Positions 1-8,304 of a stretch of DNA of 64,000 nucleotides are shown here, in pieces (position 1 is the first letter of the stretch; every line of letters begins with the position of its first letter). The notes beneath the pieces are model-generated. The model searched no databases and was not told the DNA's origin. It worked only from the letters and a program-made list of their open reading frames with translations. Source of the stretch: an uncultured Acidobacteriaceae bacterium (GTDB lineage Bacteria; Acidobacteriota; Terriglobia; Terriglobales; Acidobacteriaceae); assembly GCA_937879855.1 (NCBI GenBank), contig CALFMO010000064.1, positions 62,001-126,000 of the forward strand, given 5' to 3'. Both the position numbers and the translations under genes were made by a program.

Positions 1-23
1 AATCACTGCAACACTGAGAACTC

Positions 24-1298
24 ATGATTAAAGCGGTGCGAGGGACGCGGGATTTGCTGCCGCCGGAGACGGCGCTGTGGAATTTTGTGGAGTCGGCGGC
101 GCGGGATGTGTTTCGCGCTTACAACTTCCAGGAAATTCGTACGCCGATTTTCGAGGCGACGGAATTGTTCGCGCGCGGAGTGGGCGAAGAGACCGACATC
201 GTCGCGAAAGAAATGTACACGTGGGAGGATCGCGGACGCGCGGCCAGCGACAGCGGGCAATCGCTCACCCTGCGGCCCGAAGCTACGGCGGGAATCGTGC
301 GAGCCTACATCGAGCACAAGCTGTGGGATCGAGGATTAAACAAGCTGTACTGCATTGGTCCTATGTTTCGCCGCGAGCGCCCGCAAAAGGGGCGTTACCG
401 CCAGTTCTACCAAATCGACGCTGAGGTGATCGGGCCGGCGTCTGCCGGTAGCGACTCTCCCGCACGGGATGCTGAAGTACTGGAGATGCTGGCGACTCTG
501 CTCGATCGGCTGGGCATCAGTGATTGGAATCTCGAGTTGAATTCGGTGGGCACGCCTGCGGACCGGGTTCAGTTCAATGCCGCGCTGCGCAAGGCGCTGG
601 AGCCGCTGGTCGCGCAGATGTGTACCGACTGCCAGCGGCGGGCGGTGACGAATCCGCTGCGCGTGTTTGACTGCAAAGTGCCGGAGGATCAGCCGATCAT
701 CGACACGCTGCCGCGCATCACCCAGTTTCTTGGCGAGGATTCCCGCAAGCACTTCGACGCGGTGCAAGAAATTCTGACGCGCGTGGGGGTTTCATTCCGG
801 ATTAACGAGCGGCTGGTGCGCGGGCTCGATTACTACACGCGGACGGCGTTCGAGTTCACGCATGGAGCGCTGGGCGCGCAGAATGCCATTCTTGGCGGAG
901 GCCGCTACGACGGGCTTTCGGAGGCTCTGGGCGGCCCGGCGGCTCCGGGGATTGGGTTTGCCATCGGGGAAGACCGGCTGGTGATGTCGCTGAAGGAGAC
1001 GGCCGAGGGCGTGGTGCGCAAGCCGGATGTGTACGTGGCTCCGCTCGGCGCGGGAATGAACGGCGAGGCTGCGAAACTGGCGCGCGAGTTGCGACATCAT
1101 GATGTGGTGGTCGAGTTGGGAGATGACGCGTTCCGCCTGAAGAAATCGTTTGAGGCAGCGACGAAGGCGGGGGCGAAGTACATCCTGATTGTGGGCGAGA
1201 ACGAAGTGAAGGCCGACGCGTTTGCGCTGAAGAATCTGGCGACGGGTGAGCAGGTATCGGTGCCGCGTGGGGAGTTGGCGCAGCGGATTCAGGGGTAG
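24..1298 (+). CDS. hisS: Histidyl-tRNA synthetase
   Basis: Charges tRNA-His with histidine in the cytoplasm. The 424-residue product has the usual HisRS length. Class II motif 2 is seen as RYRQFYQ near residue 124, the histidine-specific GLDYYTRT near residue 267, and a motif 3-like GIGFAIGEDR near 312. From about residue 333 there is a typical C-terminal anticodon-binding domain. The ATG at 24 begins the conserved MIKAVRGTRDLLP start of the family. The next gene begins 2 bases after its stop, so the two are probably co-transcribed. The upstream context lies outside the window. Confidence 0.97.
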   Translation: MIKAVRGTRDLLPPETALWNFVESAARDVFRAYNFQEIRTPIFEATELFARGVGEETDIVAKEMYTWEDRGRAASDSGQSLTLRPEATAGIVRAYIEHKLWDRGLNKLYCIGPMFRRERPQKGRYRQFYQIDAEVIGPASAGSDSPARDAEVLEMLATLLDRLGISDWNLELNSVGTPADRVQFNAALRKALEPLVAQMCTDCQRRAVTNPLRVFDCKVPEDQPIIDTLPRITQFLGEDSRKHFDAVQEILTRVGVSFRINERLVRGLDYYTRTAFEFTHGALGAQNAILGGGRYDGLSEALGGPAAPGIGFAIGEDRLVMSLKETAEGVVRKPDVYVAPLGAGMNGEAAKLARELRHHDVVVELGDDAFRLKKSFEAATKAGAKYILIVGENEVKADAFALKNLATGEQVSVPRGELAQRIQG

Positions 1299-1300
1299 CC

Positions 1301-1870
1301 GTGGGGAAAACGTATCCGGAAATTGACGAGGAACTGACGCGGTTTATACAGGCTCAGTCCATGTTTTTTGTGGCGACGGCGCCGCTCGATCCGAGCGGAC
1401 ACGTCAACCTTTCGCCGAAGGGGCTGGACACGTTTCGCATTCTGGGATCGAGGTCGGTCGCGTATCTCGACGTTTTCGGAAGCGGAGTTGAGACCATTGC
1501 CCACCTGCGAGAAAACGGGCGGATCGTGTTGATGTTCTGTTCGTTTCACGGCACGCCGAAAGTTCTGCGGCTGCATGGGCAGGGACGCGTTGTGGAACCG
1601 CACGAGGCAGGGTTCGCAGCGCTCCAAGCTCACTTTCCGGTGTATGAAGGGACGCGCGCCATCATCGAGGTTGAGGTCACGCGAATCGGCGACTCCTGCG
1701 GCTATGGGGTGCCGCTTCTCAAGTTTGAGGCGCAACGGGCGGCTCTGCCAGCCTGGTGCCGCAAGCGTGGGACCGAAGGTTTGAAGATTTACCGGCAGGA
1801 GAAGAACCGCCGGAGTATTGATGGATTGCTGGGAGTGGCGGAGCAGACTGAAGATTCGGGGGGCGAATGA
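1301..1870 (+). CDS. Pyridoxamine 5'-phosphate oxidase-like flavoprotein
   Basis: A 189-residue split-barrel protein of the PNPOx-like family. The N-terminal pattern, with PSGHVNLSPKG near residue 31 and DVFGSGVETIAHL near 58, is typical of uncharacterised PNPOx-like proteins that bind FMN or, in some relatives, F420. The substrate cannot be told from sequence. The start is GTG, 2 bases after the hisS stop, and the stop overlaps the next start (ATGA). F420 use is only a possibility, raised because the same window encodes F420 synthesis. Confidence 0.8.
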   Translation: MGKTYPEIDEELTRFIQAQSMFFVATAPLDPSGHVNLSPKGLDTFRILGSRSVAYLDVFGSGVETIAHLRENGRIVLMFCSFHGTPKVLRLHGQGRVVEPHEAGFAALQAHFPVYEGTRAIIEVEVTRIGDSCGYGVPLLKFEAQRAALPAWCRKRGTEGLKIYRQEKNRRSIDGLLGVAEQTEDSGGE

Positions 1871-2337
1871 AGAATCATTTCACGATGTGCCTCGCATTGC
1901 TTTGCGCAGCTTGCGGCGTGAATGCTCAGATCGCGAGTGCACCGACGGGGGCCTTGAGTCCGCTGCAGCAGACGCTCGTGAGCGCGGAGAAAAGTTTTTT
2001 GGAGGCGGCGAAGAAGGGCGACGTGGGATTTTTCAAGCGCACGCTTACCGACGACTTTTCGTTCGTCGGTATCGACGGTCAATTGGGGGACCGGCAGGCG
2101 ATGGTGGATCAGTACAGCGATGCTGGGCAGAATTTGCAGCCCTACGGAATGAAGGTAATGGCGGCCGGTGACGGTGCGGGGATTGTGACCTACGACGCGG
2201 TGGTGCAGGTTCCACCGGTGCAGGACCAGGGGCCGCCGCCACGGTATCAACATTTCAGCACGGTGTGGGTGAAACAGGGGGACGCTTGGAAGATGAAGTT
2301 TCAGCAGACGACGGCGGCGCATTGGGGAGACTGGTAG
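1867..2337 (+). CDS. Secreted SnoaL/DUF4440-like protein
   Basis: A 156-residue protein with an N-terminal signal peptide (hydrophobic LALLCAACG segment, processing probably after VNA). The rest resembles the NTF2-like DUF4440/SnoaL fold: a helix with AEKSFLEAAKKGD near residue 40, then DDFSFVG and a C-terminal strand set with WVKQGDAWKM. Members of this family are small ligand-binding or enzyme-like domains with no general function. The start ATG overlaps the previous stop, which suggests translational coupling. Confidence 0.75.
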   Translation: MKNHFTMCLALLCAACGVNAQIASAPTGALSPLQQTLVSAEKSFLEAAKKGDVGFFKRTLTDDFSFVGIDGQLGDRQAMVDQYSDAGQNLQPYGMKVMAAGDGAGIVTYDAVVQVPPVQDQGPPPRYQHFSTVWVKQGDAWKMKFQQTTAAHWGDW

Positions 2338-2345
2338 GAAGACAA

Positions 2346-2480
2346 TTGTTGATTGATGATTGTTGATTGTTGATTAAAAACCTAGAAAAGCTTGGTTGAC
2401 GGGCTGTTTGCGGGCAGACTACTATTCCGCCGCGGATGCGGCTGATTTTCGATCCACGATCAACCATCAGAAATCAACAA
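2346..2480 (+). repeat. TTGATT-rich short repeats in inverted orientation
   Basis: Bases 2346-2375 are a run of TTGATT-like units. Bases 2456-2480, just before the DUF1579 gene, carry the same kind of unit in reverse orientation. I see no ORF of merit between them. They look like a low-complexity interspersed repeat; function unknown. Confidence 0.45.
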
Positions 2481-2497
2481 GGAATTCGAGGCAGGCT

Positions 2498-3034
2498 ATG
2501 AAACATATCGGAATTATTTCCGTGGCATGGCTGGCGTTGGCAGTGGCGGCGCAGGCGCAGATGGAAATGCCGAAGCCGGGGCCGGAGCACAAAAAGCTCG
2601 ACATGTTCGCCGGTTCGTGGGCACTGGATGGCGATATGAAACCGAGCCCGATGGGGCCGGGTGGAAAGACGACCGAGAACGAGAAATGCTCGTGGATGGA
2701 TGGCGGCTTCTTTTTGGTTTGCCAGGTGGACTTCAAGTCTCCGATGGGAAATGGGTCAGGGATGTCTGTGATGGGATACTCCTCTGATGACAAGTCTTAC
2801 ACCTATCGGGAGTTCAACAGTTGGGGAGAGTTCACGGATTCCAAGGGCTCTTTGGATGGCGATACCTGGAGCTGGACCAGCGACGAGAAGATGGGCGGCA
2901 CAACCATGAAGGGGCGGTTCACCATGAAAGTACTTTCGCCGACTTCGTACAACTTCTCGTTCGAAATGTCGCCGGACGGAACAAAATGGACGACCGTAAT
3001 GGATGGGAAGGCGACGAAGAGAAACGGCTACTAG
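2498..3034 (+). CDS. Secreted DUF1579 family protein, copy 1
   Basis: A 178-residue protein with a signal peptide (WLALAVAAQAQ, cleavage after AQA). The DUF1579 hallmarks are EHKKLDMFAGSW near residue 28, VMGYSSDDKSYTYREFNSWGE in two pieces near 85-105, and repeated Trp-Thr pairs in a predicted beta barrel. The family is common in soil bacteria and has no assigned reaction. I chose the ATG at 2498 because it opens the signal peptide and has AGGAATTCGAGG-type purine-rich sequence upstream; codons further upstream would add a non-protein-like leader. It is a paralogue of the gene at 3226. Confidence 0.85.
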   Translation: MKHIGIISVAWLALAVAAQAQMEMPKPGPEHKKLDMFAGSWALDGDMKPSPMGPGGKTTENEKCSWMDGGFFLVCQVDFKSPMGNGSGMSVMGYSSDDKSYTYREFNSWGEFTDSKGSLDGDTWSWTSDEKMGGTTMKGRFTMKVLSPTSYNFSFEMSPDGTKWTTVMDGKATKRNGY

Positions 3035-3064
3035 CTATTAGCTTTCAGCTGTTAGCTTTAGCTA
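3032..3064 (+). repeat. TAGCT-type interspersed repeat
   Basis: Tandem TAGCTNTTAGCT-like units directly after the DUF1579 stop codon. The same family recurs at 21247-21277 and 42249-42307 in this window, always just outside a coding sequence, which fits a transcript 3'-end or mobile repeat role. Confidence 0.6.
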
Positions 3065-3225
3065 AAGAGGAACAAACCAACCCCAAAACCTAAAAGCCGA
3101 AGGTCGAACTTCCGGCACGGTTCGCCTGACAATTGTCATAGCTTGTGGCTGACGAATCGCACTGGTTGGCGGCCGGCGCCTTGCATAATCTCCTTGTTAA
3201 AGATTTCTGATCAAGGAGAATTCAC

Positions 3226-3771
3226 GTGCATCTGAAAACAATTCCGGTTTCTACCCTCGTACTGTTCACTGCCATATTTACCTCTGCGGCCTCGGCGCAG
3301 ATGAATTCTGGTCCCGGGCCGGAGGTGAAGAAGCTCGACTACTTCGTGGGAACTTGGACCACTGAAGGCACGATCCCGCAAGGGCCGTGGGGGATGGGAG
3401 GAAGGTTCACGTCGACGCGCACTGGTGAGTCGATGCCGGGAAATTTCTTCGTCGAAAGCCACACTGACTTCAAAATGCCGTCCGAGGTGGGTGGCGACGG
3501 GAAGTCGGTCTCGTTTATGGGTTATGACGCGGAGTCGATGCAGTACACCTTCGACGATTTCAACAGCCATGGACGGCGGCAGATCGCGACGGGGACCGCG
3601 AGCGGCGATACCTGGACATTTACCAGCACGCAGAACTATGCCGGGCAGGAAGTCAAGCAGAAGACGACGATGAAAGTGCTGTCGCCTACTAGCTATGGCC
3701 TGAAGATTGAAGTGTCGCTGGATGGGACGAATTGGATGACATTCATGGATGCGAAGACGACGAAGAAGTAG
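3226..3771 (+). CDS. Secreted DUF1579 family protein, copy 2
   Basis: A 181-residue secreted protein with a GTG start preceded by a strong AAGGAGAA ribosome-binding site about 8 bases upstream. The signal peptide ends near SAASAQ. The core (EVKKLDYFVGTW, SFMGYDAESMQYTFDDFNS in pieces, KVLSPTSY) aligns by eye with the gene at 2498, so the two are a tandem duplication. No catalytic motif is evident. A hairpin terminator follows at 3791. Confidence 0.85.
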   Translation: MHLKTIPVSTLVLFTAIFTSAASAQMNSGPGPEVKKLDYFVGTWTTEGTIPQGPWGMGGRFTSTRTGESMPGNFFVESHTDFKMPSEVGGDGKSVSFMGYDAESMQYTFDDFNSHGRRQIATGTASGDTWTFTSTQNYAGQEVKQKTTMKVLSPTSYGLKIEVSLDGTNWMTFMDAKTTKK

Positions 3772-3790
3772 GGCTGGCGATGGGGATTGA

Positions 3791-3821
3791 GGCTCCGGTT
3801 GCGGCTGGAGCCTTTTCGTTT
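3791..3821 (+). terminator. Rho-independent terminator after DUF1579 copy 2
   Basis: The arms GGCTCC (3791-3796) and GGAGCC (3807-3812) flank a 10-base loop and are followed by a T-rich run (TTTTCGTTT). It lies 20 bases after the stop at 3771. Confidence 0.65.
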
Positions 3822-3860
3822 GGGAAAGAAGCAGGAGGAGTCAGTTGGGCATGTGGATGT

Positions 3861-3908
3861 GTGGGCGGGACGCCCCCACGACAGCCGCCGGGACGGCAGC
3901 GCTACTTT
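3861..3908 (+). repeat. GGGCGGGACGCCC-type palindromic repeat
   Basis: Contains GGGCG-GGA-CGCCC and a second GCCGCCGGGACGGCAGCGCTAC half. Related units occur at 26756, 30462 and 35008, each between genes. It behaves like a REP-type interspersed element. Confidence 0.55.
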
Positions 3909-3955
3909 AGAGCCGCTCTTGCGACCTTGGAGTAGGATTGGTGAGGGCGGTGTCC

Positions 3956-4471
3956 ATGAGAAAAATTCACGTCATCTTTATTTCTGCCTTGATAGCGGGA
4001 TTGGTGTGCGGGTCGGCGGCGCTAGGCGCGCAGGCGACTACGAAATCCGCGGCAGATCCATCGGCTAAAAGCGGGCAGGACTATTCCGGGATGTACTCGT
4101 TCCAAAAAGAGGGCGAGTTTGTGCAGGTGACGGTCGAAGACGCGGGAAAAGTCACGGGATTCATTTCACGGTTTGGCGATGGAGAGAGCGACAAGGGAGC
4201 GTTTCTGGACCAGTTTTTCAAGAGCGGCAAGCTCGAAGGGAACAAGTTGAGTTTTACCACGGAAATTGTTCACGGGATCGCGTTCGACTTCAAAGGCGAG
4301 GTGGAGCGTGGCCCGGGGGAGAATCCGGGAGATGAAGGATATTACGTGCTTAAGGGTACGTTGACGGAGAACGTGAGCGACGTGAACAAGAAAGTGACGT
4401 CGCACTCGCGGGATGTGGTGTTCAAGATGTTTCCTCAAGATGCTGCGCCTGCGCCGGTGGTACGGAAGTAG
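3956..4471 (+). CDS. Hypothetical secreted protein
   Basis: A 171-residue protein with a signal peptide (IFISALIAGLVCGSAALGAQA). The mature part is a predicted beta-rich domain with a SGMYSFQKEGEFVQVTVED stretch (residues about 47-65) and FDFKGEVERG further on. I do not recognise the family. I chose the ATG at 3956 since it starts the signal peptide. It is convergent with the CpaE-like gene downstream. Confidence 0.7.
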   Translation: MRKIHVIFISALIAGLVCGSAALGAQATTKSAADPSAKSGQDYSGMYSFQKEGEFVQVTVEDAGKVTGFISRFGDGESDKGAFLDQFFKSGKLEGNKLSFTTEIVHGIAFDFKGEVERGPGENPGDEGYYVLKGTLTENVSDVNKKVTSHSRDVVFKMFPQDAAPAPVVRK

Positions 4472-4514
4472 TGCCAGCGGGAACAGTTCTGTCGGGCTAT
4501 CGGCGAAAAGCTCT

Positions 4515-4559
4515 TAACCGCTGAGTTCGCGAAGAGTTCGCGGAGAGCGCGGAGAAAAA
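4515..4559. repeat. CGCGAAGAGTTCGCGGAG-type repeat between convergent genes
   Basis: An internally repetitive GAGTTCGCGAAG / GAGTTCGCGGAG / GAGCGCGGAG tract in the gap between convergent genes. This GAG-rich pattern resembles the short intergenic repeats at 33777 and 59797. No gene is visible here. Confidence 0.45.
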
Positions 4560-4614
4560 CTGCAGCAGAGAGTGATCTAGGTTCGTCTGGACGTTCTGTT
4601 TCGCGACTCGACGG

Positions 4615-5874
4615 TTACTGTCCGGCGCGGATCGGAGAGAGATTCAGGCGGCCTGGGGACTTCTTGGGTGCGCCTTCCGGGCCGTAGACGAGATCGGGGC
4701 CTCCGTCGGAGGATGCTTCGGCCAAAGTTGCAGCCAGGGCGCGATAGGAGCGGCTGATCTCCGGGCTTTCCTGCAGGACCACTGGCGTGCCATGGTCGAT
4801 GGAAGGCGAAACCACCTGGAAAGCGTTGGGCACCTTCCACAAGACCTTGCAGTTGGTGGCGTGCTCGACGTCCGCCTCAGTGAATCCGGGAATCTTCTTA
4901 TAACGGTTCAGGAGGATGCGCAGGCGGTTGCGGCCGGTGCCTTCTTCCAGGAAGGTGTGAATGCGTCCGGCGCTCCAGAGCGAAACAACATCAGCCTGCG
5001 CGACCACCAGCACGGCATTGGAAAGATCGGAGAGCAGGCGCGTGGTGGCGTCGAGACGGCTGGACGCGTCGACGATGACGAAGCGGTAATGATTGACCAG
5101 GAGATCGAACAGTCGGGCCAACTCACCCGGAGTGGGCTCGGTTGCGTAAGGCTGTTGCGGTCCAGCCAGCAGGCGTAAGCCTTCTCTGGTCGGCGTCATG
5201 AGGCCGTCGAGCAGAGAGGCGTCGAGACGATGCAGATTCTGCAGTGCGTCGGATACGCCGAATTGCGGCCGCAAGTTGAGGTGAAGCGAGGCGTGACCGA
5301 TGGGGGCAAAGTCGACGAGAACTACGTCGCCGTGAGACTGCTGCAACGCCAGGGCGGTATTGACGGCGGCGGTGGTGCAACCCGCGCCACCCTTGGCACC
5401 GAGCAACGTGAACACGCGGGCCTTGCCGGCGCCGCCAACATTGCGGGTGCGGGCTGAACTGAATCTGGTAAGAGCTTCGAGCAGGGCTTCCGAACCGGCA
5501 GAGTTGTCGACGTATTCGCCGGCTCCGGCGCGCATACTGGCGACGATGCTGGCTGGCCGAGTCATCTCACCGTTAGCGAAGATGGCAATCTGCTGAGTGG
5601 TAGCGCGAATCAGTTCGATGGTATGGACGGCGCGCTGAGCGTCATGGGCGGGTATGTCGACGATCACTACTTCGGCGCGCGAATTCTGAAGCTGACGCAG
5701 AATGGCGTCGGTGGGTCCAGCGGGAAAGCCAACATGGCTGAATACCGCCTGTCCCAGGCGCGTCGCTTCCAAACGATTCTGCAGTGCGGATAAGTGGTCC
5801 TGGTCCTCGGTAAGGAGGGCGACGGCGATGCCATGCATAGCGCGGTTCTCGCTGATTTCTCTCGGTGTCTGCAT
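4615..5874 (-). CDS. CpaE-like MinD/ParA-family ATPase
   Basis: A 419-residue protein with an N-terminal receiver-like domain (about 13-130) and a C-terminal P-loop ATPase of the MinD/ParA class. The deviant Walker A is KGGAGCTT at residues 161-168, followed by a switch-like VLVDFAP. This arrangement is that of CpaE, which localises Tad/type IV pilus machinery. No other tad or cpa gene lies in the window, so it is an orphan here. ATG 5874 is used; an internal ATG at 5838 (MHGIAV) is an equally good alternative start. Confidence 0.82.
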   Translation of the reverse strand: MQTPREISENRAMHGIAVALLTEDQDHLSALQNRLEATRLGQAVFSHVGFPAGPTDAILRQLQNSRAEVVIVDIPAHDAQRAVHTIELIRATTQQIAIFANGEMTRPASIVASMRAGAGEYVDNSAGSEALLEALTRFSSARTRNVGGAGKARVFTLLGAKGGAGCTTAAVNTALALQQSHGDVVLVDFAPIGHASLHLNLRPQFGVSDALQNLHRLDASLLDGLMTPTREGLRLLAGPQQPYATEPTPGELARLFDLLVNHYRFVIVDASSRLDATTRLLSDLSNAVLVVAQADVVSLWSAGRIHTFLEEGTGRNRLRILLNRYKKIPGFTEADVEHATNCKVLWKVPNAFQVVSPSIDHGTPVVLQESPEISRSYRALAATLAEASSDGGPDLVYGPEGAPKKSPGRLNLSPIRAGQ

Positions 5875-6155
5875 GTTAGAAAGAGAACCTGTTTCCCGCC
5901 AAGTGACCTAGGTAATGCACCCGAAATTGTGCAAGCACGCGATCCGCCATGACGCAGCGCAAGAGCATGACAAAAGTTGGGAGGAATTACTCAACGTGAA
6001 TTACTGGGGCTGTCCGCCTCTTATTACGCGTCATTGTAAGCCAAGATTGTCTGGTTGCAAAGAAACTTCTTCTAGCCGGCAAAAATAGTTTGGACTCAAA
6101 GGAAGACTGCTGTGAACGGCCGCCGGATGCAGGGTTCCGGCCCGCGGATTTTAGC

Positions 6156-6626
6156 CTAGGAGCGGACGGTCGAAGGTTGAGCCACCGGCCGATCGCCATC
6201 GCGGTGATGGGGGTGCAGGCTTGAAACCCGCGGATAAGCGGCGGCAGGCTCGGTGGACTCGGGCAGATATTCGTACCCGTCGAGACGCACCGCCACTCCG
6301 ATTTTCCTTTCAGGGTGGGAAGCGTCCAGGTTGCCTTTGGCGACGGGCCTGACCACGCGCAAAATGCGGCCCCGGCAGCGCACCGGCATGCTTTCTCCTA
6401 AAGTGATTTCGGACGGCATGCGGAGGGTGATCTCGATTTCTGTGCCCTCGGAGAGTTGGGCGTCAGTGAAGAAGAAGACGCCGCGAGAACTGAGGTCCTG
6501 CGTAAATCCGACGCCTTCGAGGCAGGCTTGAGGCTGGCGGAGAGATACCGGAAGGTGATAAGAAAACCGCTGCCCGACCCGGCGTTCAACTTGAACGGGA
6601 GGAGTGCTCATAGTGGTGGCATTCAT
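6156..6626 (-). CDS. PilZ-domain protein
   Basis: A 156-residue cytoplasmic protein. The RVGQRFSYHLPVSL start (near residue 14) and the later DLSSRGVFF fit the two parts of the PilZ c-di-GMP site (RxxxR is weak, D/NxSxxG is clear as DLSSRG). Strand motifs RGRILRV and GVAVRLDGYEYLP complete the barrel. It lies next to the CpaE-like ATPase on the same strand, which fits surface-motility or pilus control, but binding of c-di-GMP is uncertain because only one Arg pair is obvious. Confidence 0.82.
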   Translation of the reverse strand: MNATTMSTPPVQVERRVGQRFSYHLPVSLRQPQACLEGVGFTQDLSSRGVFFFTDAQLSEGTEIEITLRMPSEITLGESMPVRCRGRILRVVRPVAKGNLDASHPERKIGVAVRLDGYEYLPESTEPAAAYPRVSSLHPHHRDGDRPVAQPSTVRS

Positions 6627-6648
6627 CGAACCGCTCCAGATGCAGGGG

Positions 6649-6918
6649 CTACTTTAGCTCACGGCGGGCGATAAGAGAAGCGGGAATTTCGTGGATTTTC
6701 TTCCACGCTTCCACGCCCTCCAGAGGCTCGGATTTGGAAGCAAGTATGGACTGGGAAGTTGCTTCGAGGTCAAAGCAGGCATCCGCAAAGCCCACCCAGT
6801 CTTGACTCTTGCCCGGGATCAGGGAGGGTGCGAAATGGGCCCTGACTTCGCGATATAGTAGACCGAGCGGTAGCGCGTCGTCATCCAAAGTGACTGTGCC
6901 TGAGGCGAAACCTTCCAT
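6649..6918 (-). CDS. Small hypothetical protein
   Basis: An 89-residue ORF with ordinary amino-acid composition (LLYREVRAHFAP, DWVGFADACFDLE), just upstream of the PilZ gene on the same strand. It starts with ATG, and its start overlaps the likely GTG start of the divergent MFS gene by 29 bases, so one of the two starts may be misplaced. No family is recognised. A real gene is favoured because the composition is not that of an antisense shadow. Confidence 0.5.
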   Translation of the reverse strand: MEGFASGTVTLDDDALPLGLLYREVRAHFAPSLIPGKSQDWVGFADACFDLEATSQSILASKSEPLEGVEAWKKIHEIPASLIARRELK

Positions 6919-8299
6919 TCAAGAGAACTCATCCGGCAATGGCGAACCCACCGCCGAAAGCCCAAAACTGCGCTGGCAGGCGGCCGGACGGGCGCTGCGG
7001 CATCGTAACTTCCAGCTTTTTTTCAGCGGACAACTGATCTCCCTAGTCGGCACCTGGATGCAGACCGTGGCCCAGTCGTGGCTGGTGTACCGGCTGACTG
7101 GCTCGGGGTTGAAGTTGGGCGCGGTGGGGTTTGCCAGCCAGATTCCAGTCTTCCTGTTTGCTCCACTCGGCGGAATTGTCGCCGATCGCAGCAACCGCAA
7201 GCACGTTGTCATCGGTACGCAGGTCGCGTCCATGGTGCTGGCATTTGTGCTGGCGGCGCTTACTCTCACGCACACGGTGCAGGTGTGGCACATATTCGTG
7301 CTGGCGGCGCTGCTTGGGGTGGTGAACGCGTTCGATATTCCCGGGCGCCAGTCGTTCCTGGTGGACATGGTGGGCAAGGAAGATTTGATGAACGCCATTG
7401 CCTTGAATTCCTCCATGTTCAACGGAGCGCGCGTGATTGGACCGGCGGTGGCGGGCGTTCTGGTCGCGAAGTTGGGCGAAGGCTGGTGTTTCTTCGCGAA
7501 TGGAGTCAGCTACATTGCGGTGATCGCGGGATTGCTGATGATGAATGTCCACGCGCCTGCGAAGGTTTCGGCACAGGCGTCGCCGTGGGAGCACATGCTC
7601 GAGGGCTTCCAATTCGTGAACCGGACGGCGCCGATTCGCGCCTTGATGGTGCTGTTGGGGCTGGTGAGTGTGACGGGCATGCCGTATGTGGTGCTGATGC
7701 CGATTTTTGCCGACAAAATTTTGCGCGGCGGCGGCCAGCAATTCGCCGCGTTGATCGGATCGCACGACCTGGGCGCTGTACGCCTGGGAATCCTGATGGG
7801 AGCGGCGGGCGTGGGAGCGCTGTTGGGCGCGCTTACGCTCGCGGTGCGCTCGGGCGTGAAAGGCCTGGGAAGGTGGGTCTCAGTGTGTTGCGCCGGGTTT
7901 GGCGTGAGCCTGATCCTGTTTGCATTTTCGAAATCGTTCTGGCTGTCGGTCCTATTGCTGCTTCCGGTGGGATATTTCATCATGCTGCAAATGGCGTCGT
8001 CGAATACGCTGATCCAGGTGATGGTGCCCGACGCGCTGCGCGGCCGGACCATGGCGGTGTACTCGATGATGTTCATGGGAATGGCCCCGGTGGGAGCGTT
8101 ACTGGGCGGCGCGTTGTCAGATCGCCTGGGCGCCCCGGTGACAGTCGCGATCGGCGGGCTGGCTTCGGTGCTGGGAGCCTGGTGGTTCGCGACGCAACTG
8201 CCGAAGATCAGGGTGGAGGCGCGGAAGTTGATAATCGCGCAGGCCATGGCGGGCGGAGAGCCGGCGGAGGAGATGACGACGCCGGTGGCGGAGGAGTAG
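6890..8299 (+). CDS. MFS transporter, EntS/DUF894-like exporter
   Basis: About 470 residues with 12 predicted membrane segments. The first starts near NFQLFFSGQLISLVGTWMQ, and the loop between TM2 and TM3 carries GGIVADRSNRK, the MFS signature. The family contains the enterobactin exporter EntS and many uncharacterised drug or metabolite exporters. The GTG at 6890 is taken as start; a TTG at 6809 would add a poorly conserved leader. It ends 5 bases before the convergent kinase gene, so the two share a very short 3' region. Substrate unknown. Confidence 0.85.
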   Translation: MTVPEAKPSIQENSSGNGEPTAESPKLRWQAAGRALRHRNFQLFFSGQLISLVGTWMQTVAQSWLVYRLTGSGLKLGAVGFASQIPVFLFAPLGGIVADRSNRKHVVIGTQVASMVLAFVLAALTLTHTVQVWHIFVLAALLGVVNAFDIPGRQSFLVDMVGKEDLMNAIALNSSMFNGARVIGPAVAGVLVAKLGEGWCFFANGVSYIAVIAGLLMMNVHAPAKVSAQASPWEHMLEGFQFVNRTAPIRALMVLLGLVSVTGMPYVVLMPIFADKILRGGGQQFAALIGSHDLGAVRLGILMGAAGVGALLGALTLAVRSGVKGLGRWVSVCCAGFGVSLILFAFSKSFWLSVLLLLPVGYFIMLQMASSNTLIQVMVPDALRGRTMAVYSMMFMGMAPVGALLGGALSDRLGAPVTVAIGGLASVLGAWWFATQLPKIRVEARKLIIAQAMAGGEPAEEMTTPVAEE

Positions 8300-8304
8300 C
8301 GCGT

